Source of the DNA: Streptacidiphilus rugosus AM-16
GTDB taxonomy: Bacteria > Actinomycetota > Actinomycetes > Streptomycetales > Streptomycetaceae
Direction: 5' to 3'
Assembly: GCF_000744655.1 (NCBI RefSeq)
Contig: NZ_JQMJ01000004.1
Span: 3,658,001-3,722,000, forward strand
Length of the DNA: 64,000 nt
This document shows, in pieces, positions 33,821 through 43,699 of the stretch. The notes below the pieces were generated by a model. It ran no database searches. It was not told the origin of the DNA and saw only the letters and a program-made list of their open reading frames with translations. The translations under genes and the position numbers were made by a program. Within the stretch, counting starts at the first letter, position 1, and each line of letters begins with the position of its first letter.

Positions 33821-35458
33821 ATGACTGCCACTCTCGTCGCCAAAGACCTCGCCGCCGGACATGGTGAGCGCGCCCTCTTCTCCGGGCTGGACCTGGTCGT
33901 CGCCCCCGGCGACGTGATCGGGCTGGTGGGGGTGAACGGGGCAGGGAAGTCCACGCTGCTGAAGCTGCTCGCCTCCGTCGCCGCGCCCGAGCACGGGGAG
34001 GTGCGGCTGAGTCCGCCCACCGCGACCGTCGGGTATCTGCCGCAGGAGCCCGAGCGGCGGCCCAACGAGACCGTGCAGGCGTTCCTGGCCCGGCGGACCG
34101 GTGTCGCCGCCGCGCAGGAGGCGCTGGACGCGGCGACGCAGGGGCTGGTCGACGGCGCGCCCGGCGCGGACGACGCGTACTCAGAGGCGCTGGACCGCTG
34201 GCTGGACCTGGGCGGCGCCGACCTGGACGAGCGCGCCGAGGAGGTCGCCGCGACCCTCGGGCTGACCGTCGGCCTGCAGCAGGAGATGACCTCGCTCTCC
34301 GGCGGCCAGGCCGCCCGCGCCGGGCTGGCCTCGCTGCTGCTGAGCCGCTACGACGTCTTCCTGCTCGACGAGCCCACCAACGACCTGGACCTGGACGGCC
34401 TGGAGCGGCTGGAGGCCTTCGTCACCGGTCTGCGCGCGGGCACGGTGCTGGTCAGCCACGACCGCGAGTTCCTGACCCGGACCGTCACCAGCGTGCTGGA
34501 GCTGGACCTGCCGCAGCAGCGGGTCAACCACTTCGGCGGCGGCTACGCCTCCTACCTGGAGGAGCGCGAGCGGGCCAGGCGGCACGCGCGCGAGGAGTAC
34601 GAGGAGTACGCCGACACCGTCTCCGGCCTGGAGGCGCGGGCCCGGATGCAGCGCTCGTGGATGGAGAAGGGCGTCAAGAACGCCCGCAGGAAGCAGAGCG
34701 ACAACGACAAGATCGGCAAGGCGTTCCGCACCGAGTCCACCGAGAAGCAGGCCGCCAAGGCCCGCCAGACGCAGCGTCTGATCGAGCGGCTCGACGTCGT
34801 CGACGAGCCCCGCAAGGAGTGGGAGCTGCGGATGGAGATCGCCGCCGCGCCGCGCTCCGGCTCGGTGGTGGCGACCCTGCGCGCGGCCGAGGTCGCCCGC
34901 GGGGACTTCCGGTTCGGGCCGGTGGACCTGCAGATCGACTGGGCGGACCGGGTGGCCATCACCGGCTCGAACGGCGCCGGCAAGTCGACGCTGCTGGCGG
35001 CGCTGCTGGGCCGGCTGCCGCTGGACGCCGGGCACGCCGCGCTCGGCCCCGGCGTGGTCGTGGGCGAGGTCGACCAGGCCCGCGGGCTCTTCTACGGTGA
35101 CCTGCCGCTGCTGGAGGCGTTCGGCGCGGCGGTGCCGGAGACCTCCCCCGCGGACGTGCGGACGCTGCTGGCGAAGTTCGGCCTGAAGGCCGCGCACGTG
35201 CTCCGTCCGGCCGCGACGCTCTCGCCCGGCGAGCGGACCCGTGCCGCGCTGGCGCTGCTGCAGGGCCGGGGCGTGAACCTGCTGGTGCTGGACGAGCCGA
35301 CGAACCATCTGGACCTGGCCGCCATCGAGCAGTTGGAGTCGGCGCTGGCCTCCTACACGGGGACGCTGCTGCTGGTCACGCACGACCGCAGGATGCTGGA
35401 CGCGGTGGCCACGACGCGTCGTATCGCCGTCGCCGACGGGCGGATCAGCGAGAGCTGA
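33821..35458 (+). CDS. ABC-F family ATPase
   Basis: 545 residues with two ABC domains in one chain and no membrane helices. Walker A motifs are GVNGAGKST and GSNGAGKST, signatures LSGGQAAR and LSPGERTR, and Walker B motifs LLDEPTNDLD and LVLDEPTNHLD. A charged linker of about 80 residues (EERERARRHAREEYEEYADT ... RKQSDNDKIGKAFRTE) separates the domains. ABC-F proteins act on ribosomes, some giving antibiotic resistance by target protection. ATG 33821. It stands alone and is convergent with a winged-helix gene. Confidence 0.92.
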   Translation: MTATLVAKDLAAGHGERALFSGLDLVVAPGDVIGLVGVNGAGKSTLLKLLASVAAPEHGEVRLSPPTATVGYLPQEPERRPNETVQAFLARRTGVAAAQEALDAATQGLVDGAPGADDAYSEALDRWLDLGGADLDERAEEVAATLGLTVGLQQEMTSLSGGQAARAGLASLLLSRYDVFLLDEPTNDLDLDGLERLEAFVTGLRAGTVLVSHDREFLTRTVTSVLELDLPQQRVNHFGGGYASYLEERERARRHAREEYEEYADTVSGLEARARMQRSWMEKGVKNARRKQSDNDKIGKAFRTESTEKQAAKARQTQRLIERLDVVDEPRKEWELRMEIAAAPRSGSVVATLRAAEVARGDFRFGPVDLQIDWADRVAITGSNGAGKSTLLAALLGRLPLDAGHAALGPGVVVGEVDQARGLFYGDLPLLEAFGAAVPETSPADVRTLLAKFGLKAAHVLRPAATLSPGERTRAALALLQGRGVNLLVLDEPTNHLDLAAIEQLESALASYTGTLLLVTHDRRMLDAVATTRRIAVADGRISES

Positions 35459-35485
35459 CCCGCCTCCGGGCGTCCTGGACAGTGC

Positions 35486-36073
<588 letters not shown>

Positions 36074-36166
36074 GTCGGGACTCGATTCACGCGGAGGGGC
36101 GGGCACGGGGCGGAGTCCAGCGGAACTGCCGTGCGTCTGCGCGTCGAGAGAGCCTGAACGGGCTGG

Positions 36167-36349
36167 TCAGATCCAGGCCGACGCGCGCGTACAGCGGCGA
36201 CAGGTCTGGTCGAAGTGGAACTGCTGGCGCGACGGCCAGAACGGCTCGAGGACGGGCAGGGCCGCCTCCGCGCGCACCGCGCCGCCGTCCGTGATCAGGT
36301 CCATGCCCCTATTGAAGCAGATGCAGGCCAGGCTCGCTGTTCCCTTCAT
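36167..36349 (-). CDS. Small hypothetical protein with a CxxC motif
   Basis: 60 codons from ATG 36349 (GAAGGGAAG upstream), or 45 codons from ATG 36304. The C-terminal part reads FWPSRQQFHFDQTCRRCTRASAWI and contains a CRRC pair. It lies 93 nt upstream of the winged-helix gene on the same strand, in the leader region between it and a divergent MFS. No known domain is recognised. It could be a leader-type regulatory peptide or a small zinc/redox protein. Confidence 0.4.
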   Translation of the reverse strand: MKGTASLACICFNRGMDLITDGGAVRAEAALPVLEPFWPSRQQFHFDQTCRRCTRASAWI

Positions 36350-36440
36350 CTTCCCTTCTTTCTGACGGTCTGTTAGATACACACCCTGCGGACGACCCGT
36401 CCGGGGCCATCCGCACCCCTGGACCACTAGGAGCCGCCTC

Positions 36441-38081
36441 GTGACCTCCGCACCGGACCCCGTCCAGTCACCGCCCTCCCCCGACCCCGAGCCCGTCTCC
36501 ACCAACCGCCTCGACGGCGCCTCACGACTGCGCATCTTCGCGGTCGTCGGCGTCGTCGTGCTCTTCGCCGAGATCGCCGCGCTGCAGTACACGATGGTCG
36601 CCTCGGCCGCCCGGCAGATCTCGCCCAGCTTCCCGGGCGTCGGGGCCAACATCAGCTGGATGGTCATCATCTTCGGCCTGGTCGGCGGGGCCACCACCCC
36701 GATCTTCGGCAAGATGTCCGACCTGTGGGGCAAGCGGCGGATGATGCTGGTCTCCGGCGTCTCCTTCGCGTTCGGCACCCTCATCTGCGCGTTGACCAGC
36801 AGCTGGTGGCTCTTCCTTGTCGGCCGCGGGCTGGAGGCGGTCGCCATCTCGGCGCCCACCGTCGCCTACGGCCTCTTCCGCGACATCCTGCCCAGACGTT
36901 ACATTCCGGCGGCGATCGGGGTGGTGGCCACCGGCCTGGGCATGTCGGCGCTCTTCGCACCGCTGCTCGGCGGCTGGCTGCTCGACGCGTACGGCTGGCG
37001 CTCGCTCTTCTGGTTCCTGCTCATCTTCGTGGGCGTGATGGTGCCGCTGATGGTGTGGGTGGTGCCGGAGACCACGCTGCGCAGCAACCAGAGGCTCGAC
37101 GTCGCGGGAGCCCTGCTGCTGGGGTGCGGGGTCGGGCTGGTGCTGGTCTACCTGTCCAACGGCGCGGTCTGGGGCTGGGGTCGCTGGAACTCGGTCGCCT
37201 ACCTGGTCGGCGGGCTGGTGCTGCTGCTCGCCTTCCTCCTGGTGGAGCGGGTGGTACCGGACCCGATCATGGACATGAAGCTGCTGTTCTCGCCGAAGGT
37301 GCTCGTCGTGCTGGCCGCCGCGACGCTCGGCAGCATGGTGATCGGGATCCAGGGCTACAGCATCCCCTACATGCTGCAGACGCCCAACGAGCAGCAGTTG
37401 CACGGGAAGATCCTGCAGACCGCCCTCTCCGGAGCGAGCGGGCAGACCCTTCCGCCGTCGATGGCGCCGCTGTTCCACACGGTCTTCAACTCGACGCTGG
37501 CCTACGGTCTCGGCGCCTCGCTGCTGATGTACGGGGTCTACTCGGCGGTCTACTCGGGCGGCTTCGGGATGCTGTCCGGCGCCGGCGCGGGCGAGCTGTC
37601 CCGCAAGGTCGGACCGCGACTGCCGCTGATCGTCGCGATGACCGTCTTCACGGTCTCCACGCTGCTCTACGCCTTCTACCCGCACTCCAAGTGGCAGTAC
37701 GGGCTCTTCGCGGCGATCTTCGGCATCGGCTTCGGCGCGTTCTACGCGGCCTGCCCGAACCTGATGATCGAGGCGGTGCCGGCCCGTCAACAGGGCATCA
37801 GCGCGGGCATGCTGGGCGTCGTCAACAGCCTGGCGACCTCGGTGGGCACCGGCGCGCTGACGGCGTTCCTGCGGGCCGACCCGCTGAAGGTGAAGGTCAC
37901 CATCACGGGCATCGCCGCGTCGGCGACCGGAGGCTTCAACGTGATCCCCGACCTGAACGGCTTCACCGGCTACCAGAACGGCCTGCTGCTGGCCGCGGGG
38001 TGCGGCGCGCTCGGGCTGGTCGTGGCGCTGCTGATGCGGCACGGCCGCGCTCCGGCGACGGGCGGCGAGATCAGCGACTGA
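36441..38081 (+). CDS. MFS transporter, DHA2-type
   Basis: 546 residues from GTG 36441 (AGGAG eight nt upstream). Fourteen predicted helices, with motif A GKMSDLWGKRRMMLVSG and helix-5 motif GMSALFAPLLGGWLLDAYGWRSLFWFL. A large periplasmic loop sits near residues 310-350 (LQTPNEQQLHGKILQTALSGASGQTLPPSMAPLF). The N-terminal 30 residues are Pro-rich and cytoplasmic. It is monocistronic, with a strong terminator. Export of an unknown compound is inferred. Confidence 0.91.
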   Translation: MTSAPDPVQSPPSPDPEPVSTNRLDGASRLRIFAVVGVVVLFAEIAALQYTMVASAARQISPSFPGVGANISWMVIIFGLVGGATTPIFGKMSDLWGKRRMMLVSGVSFAFGTLICALTSSWWLFLVGRGLEAVAISAPTVAYGLFRDILPRRYIPAAIGVVATGLGMSALFAPLLGGWLLDAYGWRSLFWFLLIFVGVMVPLMVWVVPETTLRSNQRLDVAGALLLGCGVGLVLVYLSNGAVWGWGRWNSVAYLVGGLVLLLAFLLVERVVPDPIMDMKLLFSPKVLVVLAAATLGSMVIGIQGYSIPYMLQTPNEQQLHGKILQTALSGASGQTLPPSMAPLFHTVFNSTLAYGLGASLLMYGVYSAVYSGGFGMLSGAGAGELSRKVGPRLPLIVAMTVFTVSTLLYAFYPHSKWQYGLFAAIFGIGFGAFYAACPNLMIEAVPARQQGISAGMLGVVNSLATSVGTGALTAFLRADPLKVKVTITGIAASATGGFNVIPDLNGFTGYQNGLLLAAGCGALGLVVALLMRHGRAPATGGEISD

Positions 38082-38105
38082 TCCGCCGTCCGTCGGCGGT
38101 CGCGG

Positions 38106-38148
38106 GGGCCCGGGTCCGGGGCGCACGAACTGCCCCTGGCCCGGGCCC
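38106..38148. terminator. Terminator hairpin between convergent genes
   Basis: Long stem, 38106-38122 with 38132-38148 (17 bp, two imperfect pairs) and a 9-nt loop. It lies between the MFS stop (38081) and the CBM48 gene stop (38165) and is likely bidirectional. Confidence 0.75.
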
Positions 38149-38164
38149 GGCGTCGCCTCGACCC

Positions 38165-38443
38165 CTACTCGACCCTGATCAGGCTGCCCTGCGGGTCTAT
38201 CCGGTCCGCGTAGTCGTCGTCGAACCAGACGCCGCCCGTCGCCAGATACCGGAACCTGTGCTCGCCGGGCGGGAACGAGACGCTCACCGTCCGGGTCCCG
38301 TCCCTGCGGGTGACCAGCTCGGCGACGCCGGGCTGCCAGCCGTTGAAGTCACCCACCACGCTGACCGTCCCGGCGGGCTCCTGCGCCGCCAGTCGGAACG
38401 TCACCCGCGTCCTGCCTCCGAACAGTCGTGTCCGCGAGAGCAT
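38165..38443 (-). CDS. CBM48/isoamylase N-terminal-like glycogen-binding protein
   Basis: 92 residues from ATG 38443 (GGGAGGGAG upstream). The whole protein is an early-set beta-sandwich: VTFRLAAQ, GTVSVVGDFNGWQPGVAELV, VSFPPGEHRFRYLATGGVWFDDDYAD. This matches the CBM48/AMPK glycogen-binding fold, with the DFNGW motif, and nothing else is attached. Such single-domain proteins are common in actinobacteria. They may bind glycogen or storage glucan or act as partners of another enzyme. Confidence 0.85.
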   Translation of the reverse strand: MLSRTRLFGGRTRVTFRLAAQEPAGTVSVVGDFNGWQPGVAELVTRRDGTRTVSVSFPPGEHRFRYLATGGVWFDDDYADRIDPQGSLIRVE

Positions 38444-38614
38444 CGCCTCGTTCTCCCTCCCGCCGCGCCGAAGCCGCCCCTCGGCCTTCGTTCTCAGGTC
38501 CACAGCATGGCCGATGCGGCGCGCGGACAAAAGGGAGCCCGGGCTCCGACGCCCGGCGCACTGTCGTTACCGGAGGGTAGCGACCCTGTCAGTGGGCTGC
38601 CCTAGCGTGCGGTC

Positions 38615-39202
38615 ATGGGCATGTACCTGGTCAGCATCGGCGCGGAGGAATGGTTCGACGAGGACGAGGGCGGCTGGGGCCGCACCGCCGCGGCGCTGAA
38701 CGAGGAGCTGACGCGCCGGGGCCTGACGTCCTACACGTCCGTGCCGGAGGAGTCCGCGTTCGTCCGCGGTTCCGGTCAGAGCTTCGAGGAGAAGCTGATT
38801 CCGCCCATGGACGGCTTCGACGCACTGTGCCGGGCAGAACTGGGGCCTCAGGACGCCGGGACGATCTGCGGCTGGACCGTGCTGGTCCCGCTCTCCCTGA
38901 AGGAGGAGATCTGCCTGCCGATCGAGTCCGGCTGCACGGAGGAGACCGTGATCGCCGGGGCCCGGCAGGTGCTGGCGATCGCGGAGAGGCTGGCCGCGGC
39001 GATCGACCTGCCCGCCGAGGTGCCGGCGATGTGCGACAACCTGGATCTGACCATGTGGTTCAGGGACGGCGCCGCGAGCGGACTCGCCGCCCTGCGGCCG
39101 GGGCGATGGGCGCAGGACCTCGACACCGCCTTCTACGTCGCGCTCTACCTCCGCGCCGCCCAGCACTCACTCCGTCGCGGTTGCCCCATGGCCTTCAGCT
39201 GA
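38615..39202 (+). CDS. Conserved hypothetical protein
   Basis: 195 residues from ATG 38615, with no signal peptide or membrane helix. It begins MGMYLVSIGAEEWFDED, has a Gly-poor acidic N-terminal region, two Cys-containing segments (LCRAELG, TICGWTVLVPLSLKEEICLPIES) and a C-terminal basic tail. No domain is recognised. The MGMYLVSI opening and WF motifs resemble small unassigned streptomycete proteins, but I cannot name the family. It is flanked by unrelated genes with their own promoters. Confidence 0.7.
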   Translation: MGMYLVSIGAEEWFDEDEGGWGRTAAALNEELTRRGLTSYTSVPEESAFVRGSGQSFEEKLIPPMDGFDALCRAELGPQDAGTICGWTVLVPLSLKEEICLPIESGCTEETVIAGARQVLAIAERLAAAIDLPAEVPAMCDNLDLTMWFRDGAASGLAALRPGRWAQDLDTAFYVALYLRAAQHSLRRGCPMAFS

Positions 39203-39342
39203 CCGCGTGACATCACGCCGGAGTGGCGGGCACGGCGGATGCATCCGCCGCCCCGCGACGTCCGCGCCGCCGCCCGAGGCGGCTCCCACCGCGCCCACCC
39301 CCTGCCCTCCCCTTCCGCGACACTTGTGGTTACTCTTCGGTA

Positions 39343-40140
39343 ATGACCGCTGACGCCTTCTTCCTGCCCCTCGGCGACGCCCGCGAAGGCCGCTTTCTCG
39401 CCACCGCCGCGACCCGCGGGCCCTGGTCGCCCGACTCCCAGCATGCCGGGCCGCCCGCCGCGCTGCTGGGCCGGGCGGTGGAGCGGCGCCCCGGTGCGCG
39501 GGAGGGGTTCCGGGTGGTGCGGATGACCTTCGAGATCCTGCGGCCGGTGCCGCTCGGCGAGGTCACCGTCGCGGTGCGGGAGGCGGAGACCGGGCGGAGC
39601 GTGGAGCGGGTGGAGGCGGAACTGCGGGCCGCCGACGGCCGGGTGGCGATGCGCGTCGCCGCGCTGCGGATCCGCGTCGGCGAAGCGGGCACAGCGCCGA
39701 CGGTCGAGCCGCCGGTGACCGTACCGGGGCCGGACGAGTCCCCGGTCATGAGCTTCCCGCTGCCGTGGGACGAGGGCTACCACACGTCGGTGGAGACGCG
39801 CTTCGCCCGCGGCTCGGCGACCGAGCCCGGCCCGGCCTGCGCCTGGTTCCGGATGCGGGTGCCGCTGCTGCCGGACGAGGAGCCCTCCGGGCTGGTCCGG
39901 GTGCTGGTCGCCGCCGACTCCGGCAACGGCGTCTCGGGCGAACTGGACATCCGCCGCCACGTCTACGTCAACCCCGACCTCACCGTGCACCTGCGGCGAC
40001 CGCCGGTCGGCGAATGGGTCGGCCTCGACGCGCGCACCGCCATCGACGAAGCCGGCATCGGCGTCGCCGACGCGCAGTTGCTGGACGCCAAGGGCGTCAT
40101 CGGCCGCTCGGCGCAGAGTCTCTTCGTCAACCCGCGCTGA
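39343..40140 (+). CDS. Acyl-CoA thioesterase-like double-hotdog protein
   Basis: 265 residues from ATG 39343. Tandem hotdog-fold halves: residues about 30-110 (WSPDSQHAGPPAALLGRAVERR, MTFEILRPVPLGEVTVAVR) and about 150-260 (ETRFARGSATEPG, YVNPDLTVHLRRPPVGEWVGLDARTAI). TesB and actinobacterial acyl-CoA thioesterases of this form hydrolyse long-chain acyl-CoA. It is monocistronic, and 161 nt separate it from xth. The substrate is an inference from the family. Confidence 0.85.
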   Translation: MTADAFFLPLGDAREGRFLATAATRGPWSPDSQHAGPPAALLGRAVERRPGAREGFRVVRMTFEILRPVPLGEVTVAVREAETGRSVERVEAELRAADGRVAMRVAALRIRVGEAGTAPTVEPPVTVPGPDESPVMSFPLPWDEGYHTSVETRFARGSATEPGPACAWFRMRVPLLPDEEPSGLVRVLVAADSGNGVSGELDIRRHVYVNPDLTVHLRRPPVGEWVGLDARTAIDEAGIGVADAQLLDAKGVIGRSAQSLFVNPR

Positions 40141-40301
40141 GGCCCGGCCACCCTGACGCGTGGATCCTGCGGGGCGCCGAGGCGAGGCGCCACCCAGGGC
40201 TTTCGGAACCGGAGGGCGGCAGCGTCTAGGATCGGGTCTCGTCGCCTCCCCAGGTCAGCAGGGTCACGGGGTATCGCACCCCGGCCGGGGAAACCGAAGG
40301 G

Positions 40302-41126
40302 ATGGACCGCTCGGTGATCATCACCACCGCCAACGTCAACGGCCTGCGCGCCGCCTCCACCAAGGGCTACGTCGAGTGGCTCGCCGCGACCAGGGCGGAC
40401 GTGATCTGCCTCCAGGAGGTCCGCGCGGAGCCCGAGCAGCTGCTCGCCGAGGTCGCCGAGCCGGCCGGCTGGCACGTCCTGTGGGCCCCGTCGAAGACGG
40501 CCAAGGGCCGCGCGGGCGTGGCGGTGCTGTCCCGGGTGGAGCCGGAGCGGCGGAAGATCGGTTTCGGCTCGGACGAGTTCGACGGCTCGGGCCGCTACGC
40601 CGAGATCGACCTGCCCGGCCTCACGGTGGCCAGCCTCTACCTGCCCTCGGGCGATGTCGGCACGCCGCGGCAGGACGAGAAGGAACGCTTCATGGCGGAG
40701 TTCGTCGACCACCTGAAGGTGATGCGCGAGCGCGCCGCCGCCCAGGGCCGCGAGGTCGTCGTCTGCGGCGACTGGAACATCGCCCACCGGGAGGCGGACC
40801 TCAAGAACTGGAAGGCCAACCAGAAGAAGGCCGGTTTCCTCCCCGAGGAGCGCGCCTGGCTGTCCCGGGTCTTCGACGAGGTCGGCTACGTGGACACCGT
40901 GCGCCGGCTCCACCCCGACGTCGCGGGCCCGTACACCTGGTGGTCCTACCGCGGGCGCGCCTTCGACGCGGACTCCGGCTGGCGCATCGACTACGTCACC
41001 GCCACCGCCGGGCTCGCCTCCCTGGCCACCTCGGCCGTGGTCGAGCGCGCCGCCACCCACCCCGAGCGCTGGAGCGACCACGCACCGGTGACGGTCGAGT
41101 TCGACTTCACCATCCAGCCCCGCTAG
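40302..41126 (+). CDS. xth: Exodeoxyribonuclease III
   Basis: AP endonuclease and 3'-5' exonuclease for base excision repair. 274 residues with the family motifs NVNGLRAA, LQEVRA (Glu metal ligand), GDWNIAH (Asp/Asn), WRIDYV and WSDHAPV. ATG 40302 is preceded by GAAGGG. Monocistronic. Confidence 0.95.
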   Translation: MDRSVIITTANVNGLRAASTKGYVEWLAATRADVICLQEVRAEPEQLLAEVAEPAGWHVLWAPSKTAKGRAGVAVLSRVEPERRKIGFGSDEFDGSGRYAEIDLPGLTVASLYLPSGDVGTPRQDEKERFMAEFVDHLKVMRERAAAQGREVVVCGDWNIAHREADLKNWKANQKKAGFLPEERAWLSRVFDEVGYVDTVRRLHPDVAGPYTWWSYRGRAFDADSGWRIDYVTATAGLASLATSAVVERAATHPERWSDHAPVTVEFDFTIQPR

Positions 41127-41277
41127 CCCGCCTGGCTCGGCCGGTCCGGGGGCTCGGCCGGTCGGGGCTCGGCAGTTCGGAGGGCAGGGGTCGGGCACCG
41201 GGGTCAGGGCGACCCGCGCGCCGCGGGAGACCGGAGGACGTGTCGCCAGGGGCGCCGCCGCGCGGGAGCGGCGCACG

Positions 41278-42237
41278 TCACCCTCGCGGCGCTCCGGCCC
41301 GCTCCGGCGTCTCCGCCCGTTGGGGCGCGGTGGCCTTCGCCGTCCCCGTCGCCGTCCGGCCGAGCCGGGTGCGGACGGCGGCGCCGGCGCCGGCGATCAC
41401 GGTGAGGCCGCCGAGGACGACCGGCCAGGTGAGCGGCTCGCCGAGGAACGAGGCGGCCCAGCAGATCGTCAGCACCGGCTGGACCAGCTGCACCTGGCTC
41501 ACCTGCGTCATCGGCCCGACCGCGAGCCCGCGGTACCAGGCGAAGAAGCCCAGGAACATGCTCACCACGCCCAGGTAGCCGAACGCCGCCCACTGGAGCG
41601 GGGTGCCGGTCGGCGGATGCTGCCGCATCGAGAAGAGGGTCAGCAGCAGCATCAGCGGCGAAGAGAGCACCAGCGCCCAGGAGATCGTCTGCCACGCCCC
41701 GAGCTGACGGGCCAGCAGGCCGCCTTCGGCGTAGCCGATACCGGCCGCCAGCACGGCGCCGAGCAGCAGCAGGTCCGACCAGTGCAGACCGCTGAACGCG
41801 GCCCCCTGCACGGAGGCGAAGAGGAGGGCCGCCGTCGCACCGACCGCGGCCAGGACCCAGAACCGGGTCGGCGGCCGCTCGTGGCCGCGCAGTACCGCCA
41901 GCACCGCGGTCGCGGCGGGCAGCAGGGCGATGACGACGGCGCTGTGGCCGGCCGAGGCGGTGGCCAGCGCGAAGGAGGTGAGCACCGGGAAGCCGACGAC
42001 CACGCCGCCCGCGACCACGGCCAGCCTGGCCCACTGGACGCCGCGCGGCAGGCGCTGCCGGGTGAACGCGAGGGCGGCGGCCGCGAGCAGCGCGGCTATC
42101 ACCGCCCGGCCGCCGCCGATGAACAGCGGCGCCATGCCGCCCTCGGCGACCGCCACCCGGGTGAAGGGGACGGTGAACGAGAAGGCCGTGACCCCGAGCA
42201 GTCCCCAGGCGAGACCGGCTCTGGAGTGGGATAGCAC
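41278..42237 (-). CDS. EamA/DMT-family transporter
   Basis: About 319 residues from GTG 42237 (begins with VLSHSRAGLAWGLLGV). Ten hydrophobic helices in two EamA repeats: helix 1 GVTAFSFTVPFTRVAVAEGG, second repeat near LHWSDLLLLGAVLAAGIGYAEGG and YLGVVSMFLGFFAWYRGLAVG. An in-frame ATG at 42276 would give 13 more residues, but it would overlap the divergent MocR start and the operator dyad, so I prefer the GTG. Drug/metabolite exporter or importer, divergent from and probably controlled by the MocR regulator. Confidence 0.85.
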   Translation of the reverse strand: MLSHSRAGLAWGLLGVTAFSFTVPFTRVAVAEGGMAPLFIGGGRAVIAALLAAAALAFTRQRLPRGVQWARLAVVAGGVVVGFPVLTSFALATASAGHSAVVIALLPAATAVLAVLRGHERPPTRFWVLAAVGATAALLFASVQGAAFSGLHWSDLLLLGAVLAAGIGYAEGGLLARQLGAWQTISWALVLSSPLMLLLTLFSMRQHPPTGTPLQWAAFGYLGVVSMFLGFFAWYRGLAVGPMTQVSQVQLVQPVLTICWAASFLGEPLTWPVVLGGLTVIAGAGAAVRTRLGRTATGTAKATAPQRAETPERAGAPRG

Positions 42238-42252
42238 CGGGTCTCGCTGGAC

Positions 42253-42264
42253 AGTAGCGCTACT
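42253..42264. promoter_or_regulatory. Perfect 12-bp palindrome AGTAGCGCTACT before mocR
   Basis: AGTAGCGCTACT is its own reverse complement and sits between the EamA start (42237) and the MocR start (42275). It is the expected place for the GntR-type DNA-binding domain to bind and control both genes. The TACTCTTATGC sequence downstream may be part of the MocR promoter. Confidence 0.6.
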
Positions 42265-42274
42265 CTTATGCTTC

Positions 42275-43699
42275 ATGGACAACGATAGCAGCTCGCGGAT
42301 CGCCGCCGAGCTCCGCGAGTGGATCGAGACCGCCGCGCCGGGCGCGAAACTGCCGTCCACCCGGGCGCTCGTCGCCCGGTACGGAGCGAGCCCGGTCACC
42401 GTGCAGAAGGCGCTGCGCGCCCTCACCGCGCAGGGCCTGGTGGAGAGCCGGACGGGGATCGGCACCTTCGTCCGCGCGATCCGCGTGGCGCGCCCTCATG
42501 ACTACGGATGGCAGACCGGGGCGCTCGGCTCTCCGCAGAACCGGATGCCGCAGCTGTCCTCCGCGCTGCGGACCCTGCCCAACGACGTGATCGCGCTCCA
42601 CTCGGGCTACCCGGACCGGGAGTTGCTGCCCGAGCGGCTGGTGCGGTCCGCCTTCACCCGCGCGGCTCGCGGCGACGCGGCGGTGAGCCGGCCCCCGGCC
42701 GCCGGACTGCCGGAGCTGCAGGCGTGGTTCGCGGCGGAGCTCGGCGGCGCGACGCGGGCCGGAGCGGCGCCGCCGACGCCCGGCGACGTCGTCGTCTTCC
42801 CCGGCAGCCAGAGCGGACTGAGCACCGCCTTCCGCGCTCTGGTCGGGGCCGGCCGGCCGCTGCTGCTGGAGTCGCCGACCTACTGGGGGGCGATCCTGGC
42901 CGCCGCACAGGCGGGCGTGCAGGTCGTGCCCGTCCCGAGCGGACCGCAGGGCCCCGACGTCGACGAGCTGGCCCGGGCCTTCGAGCGGACCGGGGCCCGC
43001 GCCTTCTACGCCCAGCCGAACTTCGCCAACCCCACGGGTGCGCGCTGGTCGCCGGCGCTGGCGGAGCAGGTCCTCGACCTGGTGCGCAGCCACGGCGCGT
43101 TCCTCGTCGAGGACGACTGGGCCCACGACTTCGGCATCACCGCGGACCCGGCGCCGATCGCCGCACAGGACGACGGCGGGCACGTCGTCTATCTGCGCTC
43201 CCTGACCAAGAGCGTCTCCCCCTCCGTCCGCATCGCCGCCGTCGTCGCCCGCGGCCCGGCCAGGGAGCGGATCCTGGCGGACGCCCAGGCGGAGTCCATG
43301 TACGTCAGCGGCCTCCTCCAGGCCGTCGCGCTCGACGTGGTCACCCAGCCGGCGTGGCGCACCCACCTGCGTCACCTCCGTCACCAACTCGCCGCCCGCC
43401 GGGACCTCCTGGTCGGCGCGCTGCGCGAGCACGCGCCCGGGGCCGTGATCGAGGCCGTGCCACAGGGCGGCCTCAACCTCTGGGCGCGCCTTCCGGACAG
43501 CACCGACCTGCCGCGCCTCGCCCGCGACTGCGAGTCGGCGGGCGTCGTGATCGCCCCCGGCGACGAGTGGTTCCCCGCGGAGCCGACAGGGAAGCACCTG
43601 CGGCTGAACTACTCCGGCCCGAACCCCGGCGCCTTCCCCGACGGCGCCCGGGCCATCGGCCGGGCCCTGTCCGAGCAGGAGGGCTCGCGTCGCGGCTGA
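42275..43699 (+). CDS. MocR-type GntR regulator with aminotransferase domain
   Basis: 474 residues. The N-terminal GntR winged helix (LPSTRALVARYGASPVTVQKALRALTAQGLVESRTGIGTFV) is joined to a fold-type I aminotransferase domain. The PLP-binding Lys is K312 in RSLTKSVSPSVRIA, and the substrate-binding NxAxPTG-type segment appears as QPNFANPTGARW. MocR regulators sense PLP or amino-compound levels. Divergent from the EamA transporter, which it likely regulates. Confidence 0.9.
   Translation: MDNDSSSRIAAELREWIETAAPGAKLPSTRALVARYGASPVTVQKALRALTAQGLVESRTGIGTFVRAIRVARPHDYGWQTGALGSPQNRMPQLSSALRTLPNDVIALHSGYPDRELLPERLVRSAFTRAARGDAAVSRPPAAGLPELQAWFAAELGGATRAGAAPPTPGDVVVFPGSQSGLSTAFRALVGAGRPLLLESPTYWGAILAAAQAGVQVVPVPSGPQGPDVDELARAFERTGARAFYAQPNFANPTGARWSPALAEQVLDLVRSHGAFLVEDDWAHDFGITADPAPIAAQDDGGHVVYLRSLTKSVSPSVRIAAVVARGPARERILADAQAESMYVSGLLQAVALDVVTQPAWRTHLRHLRHQLAARRDLLVGALREHAPGAVIEAVPQGGLNLWARLPDSTDLPRLARDCESAGVVIAPGDEWFPAEPTGKHLRLNYSGPNPGAFPDGARAIGRALSEQEGSRRG

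Noticed and set aside
41134..41163. GGCTCGGCCGGTC direct repeat after xth as a regulatory site
   Set aside because: Two copies in a simple G+C-rich tail between convergent genes; no dyad and no reason to assign a role.
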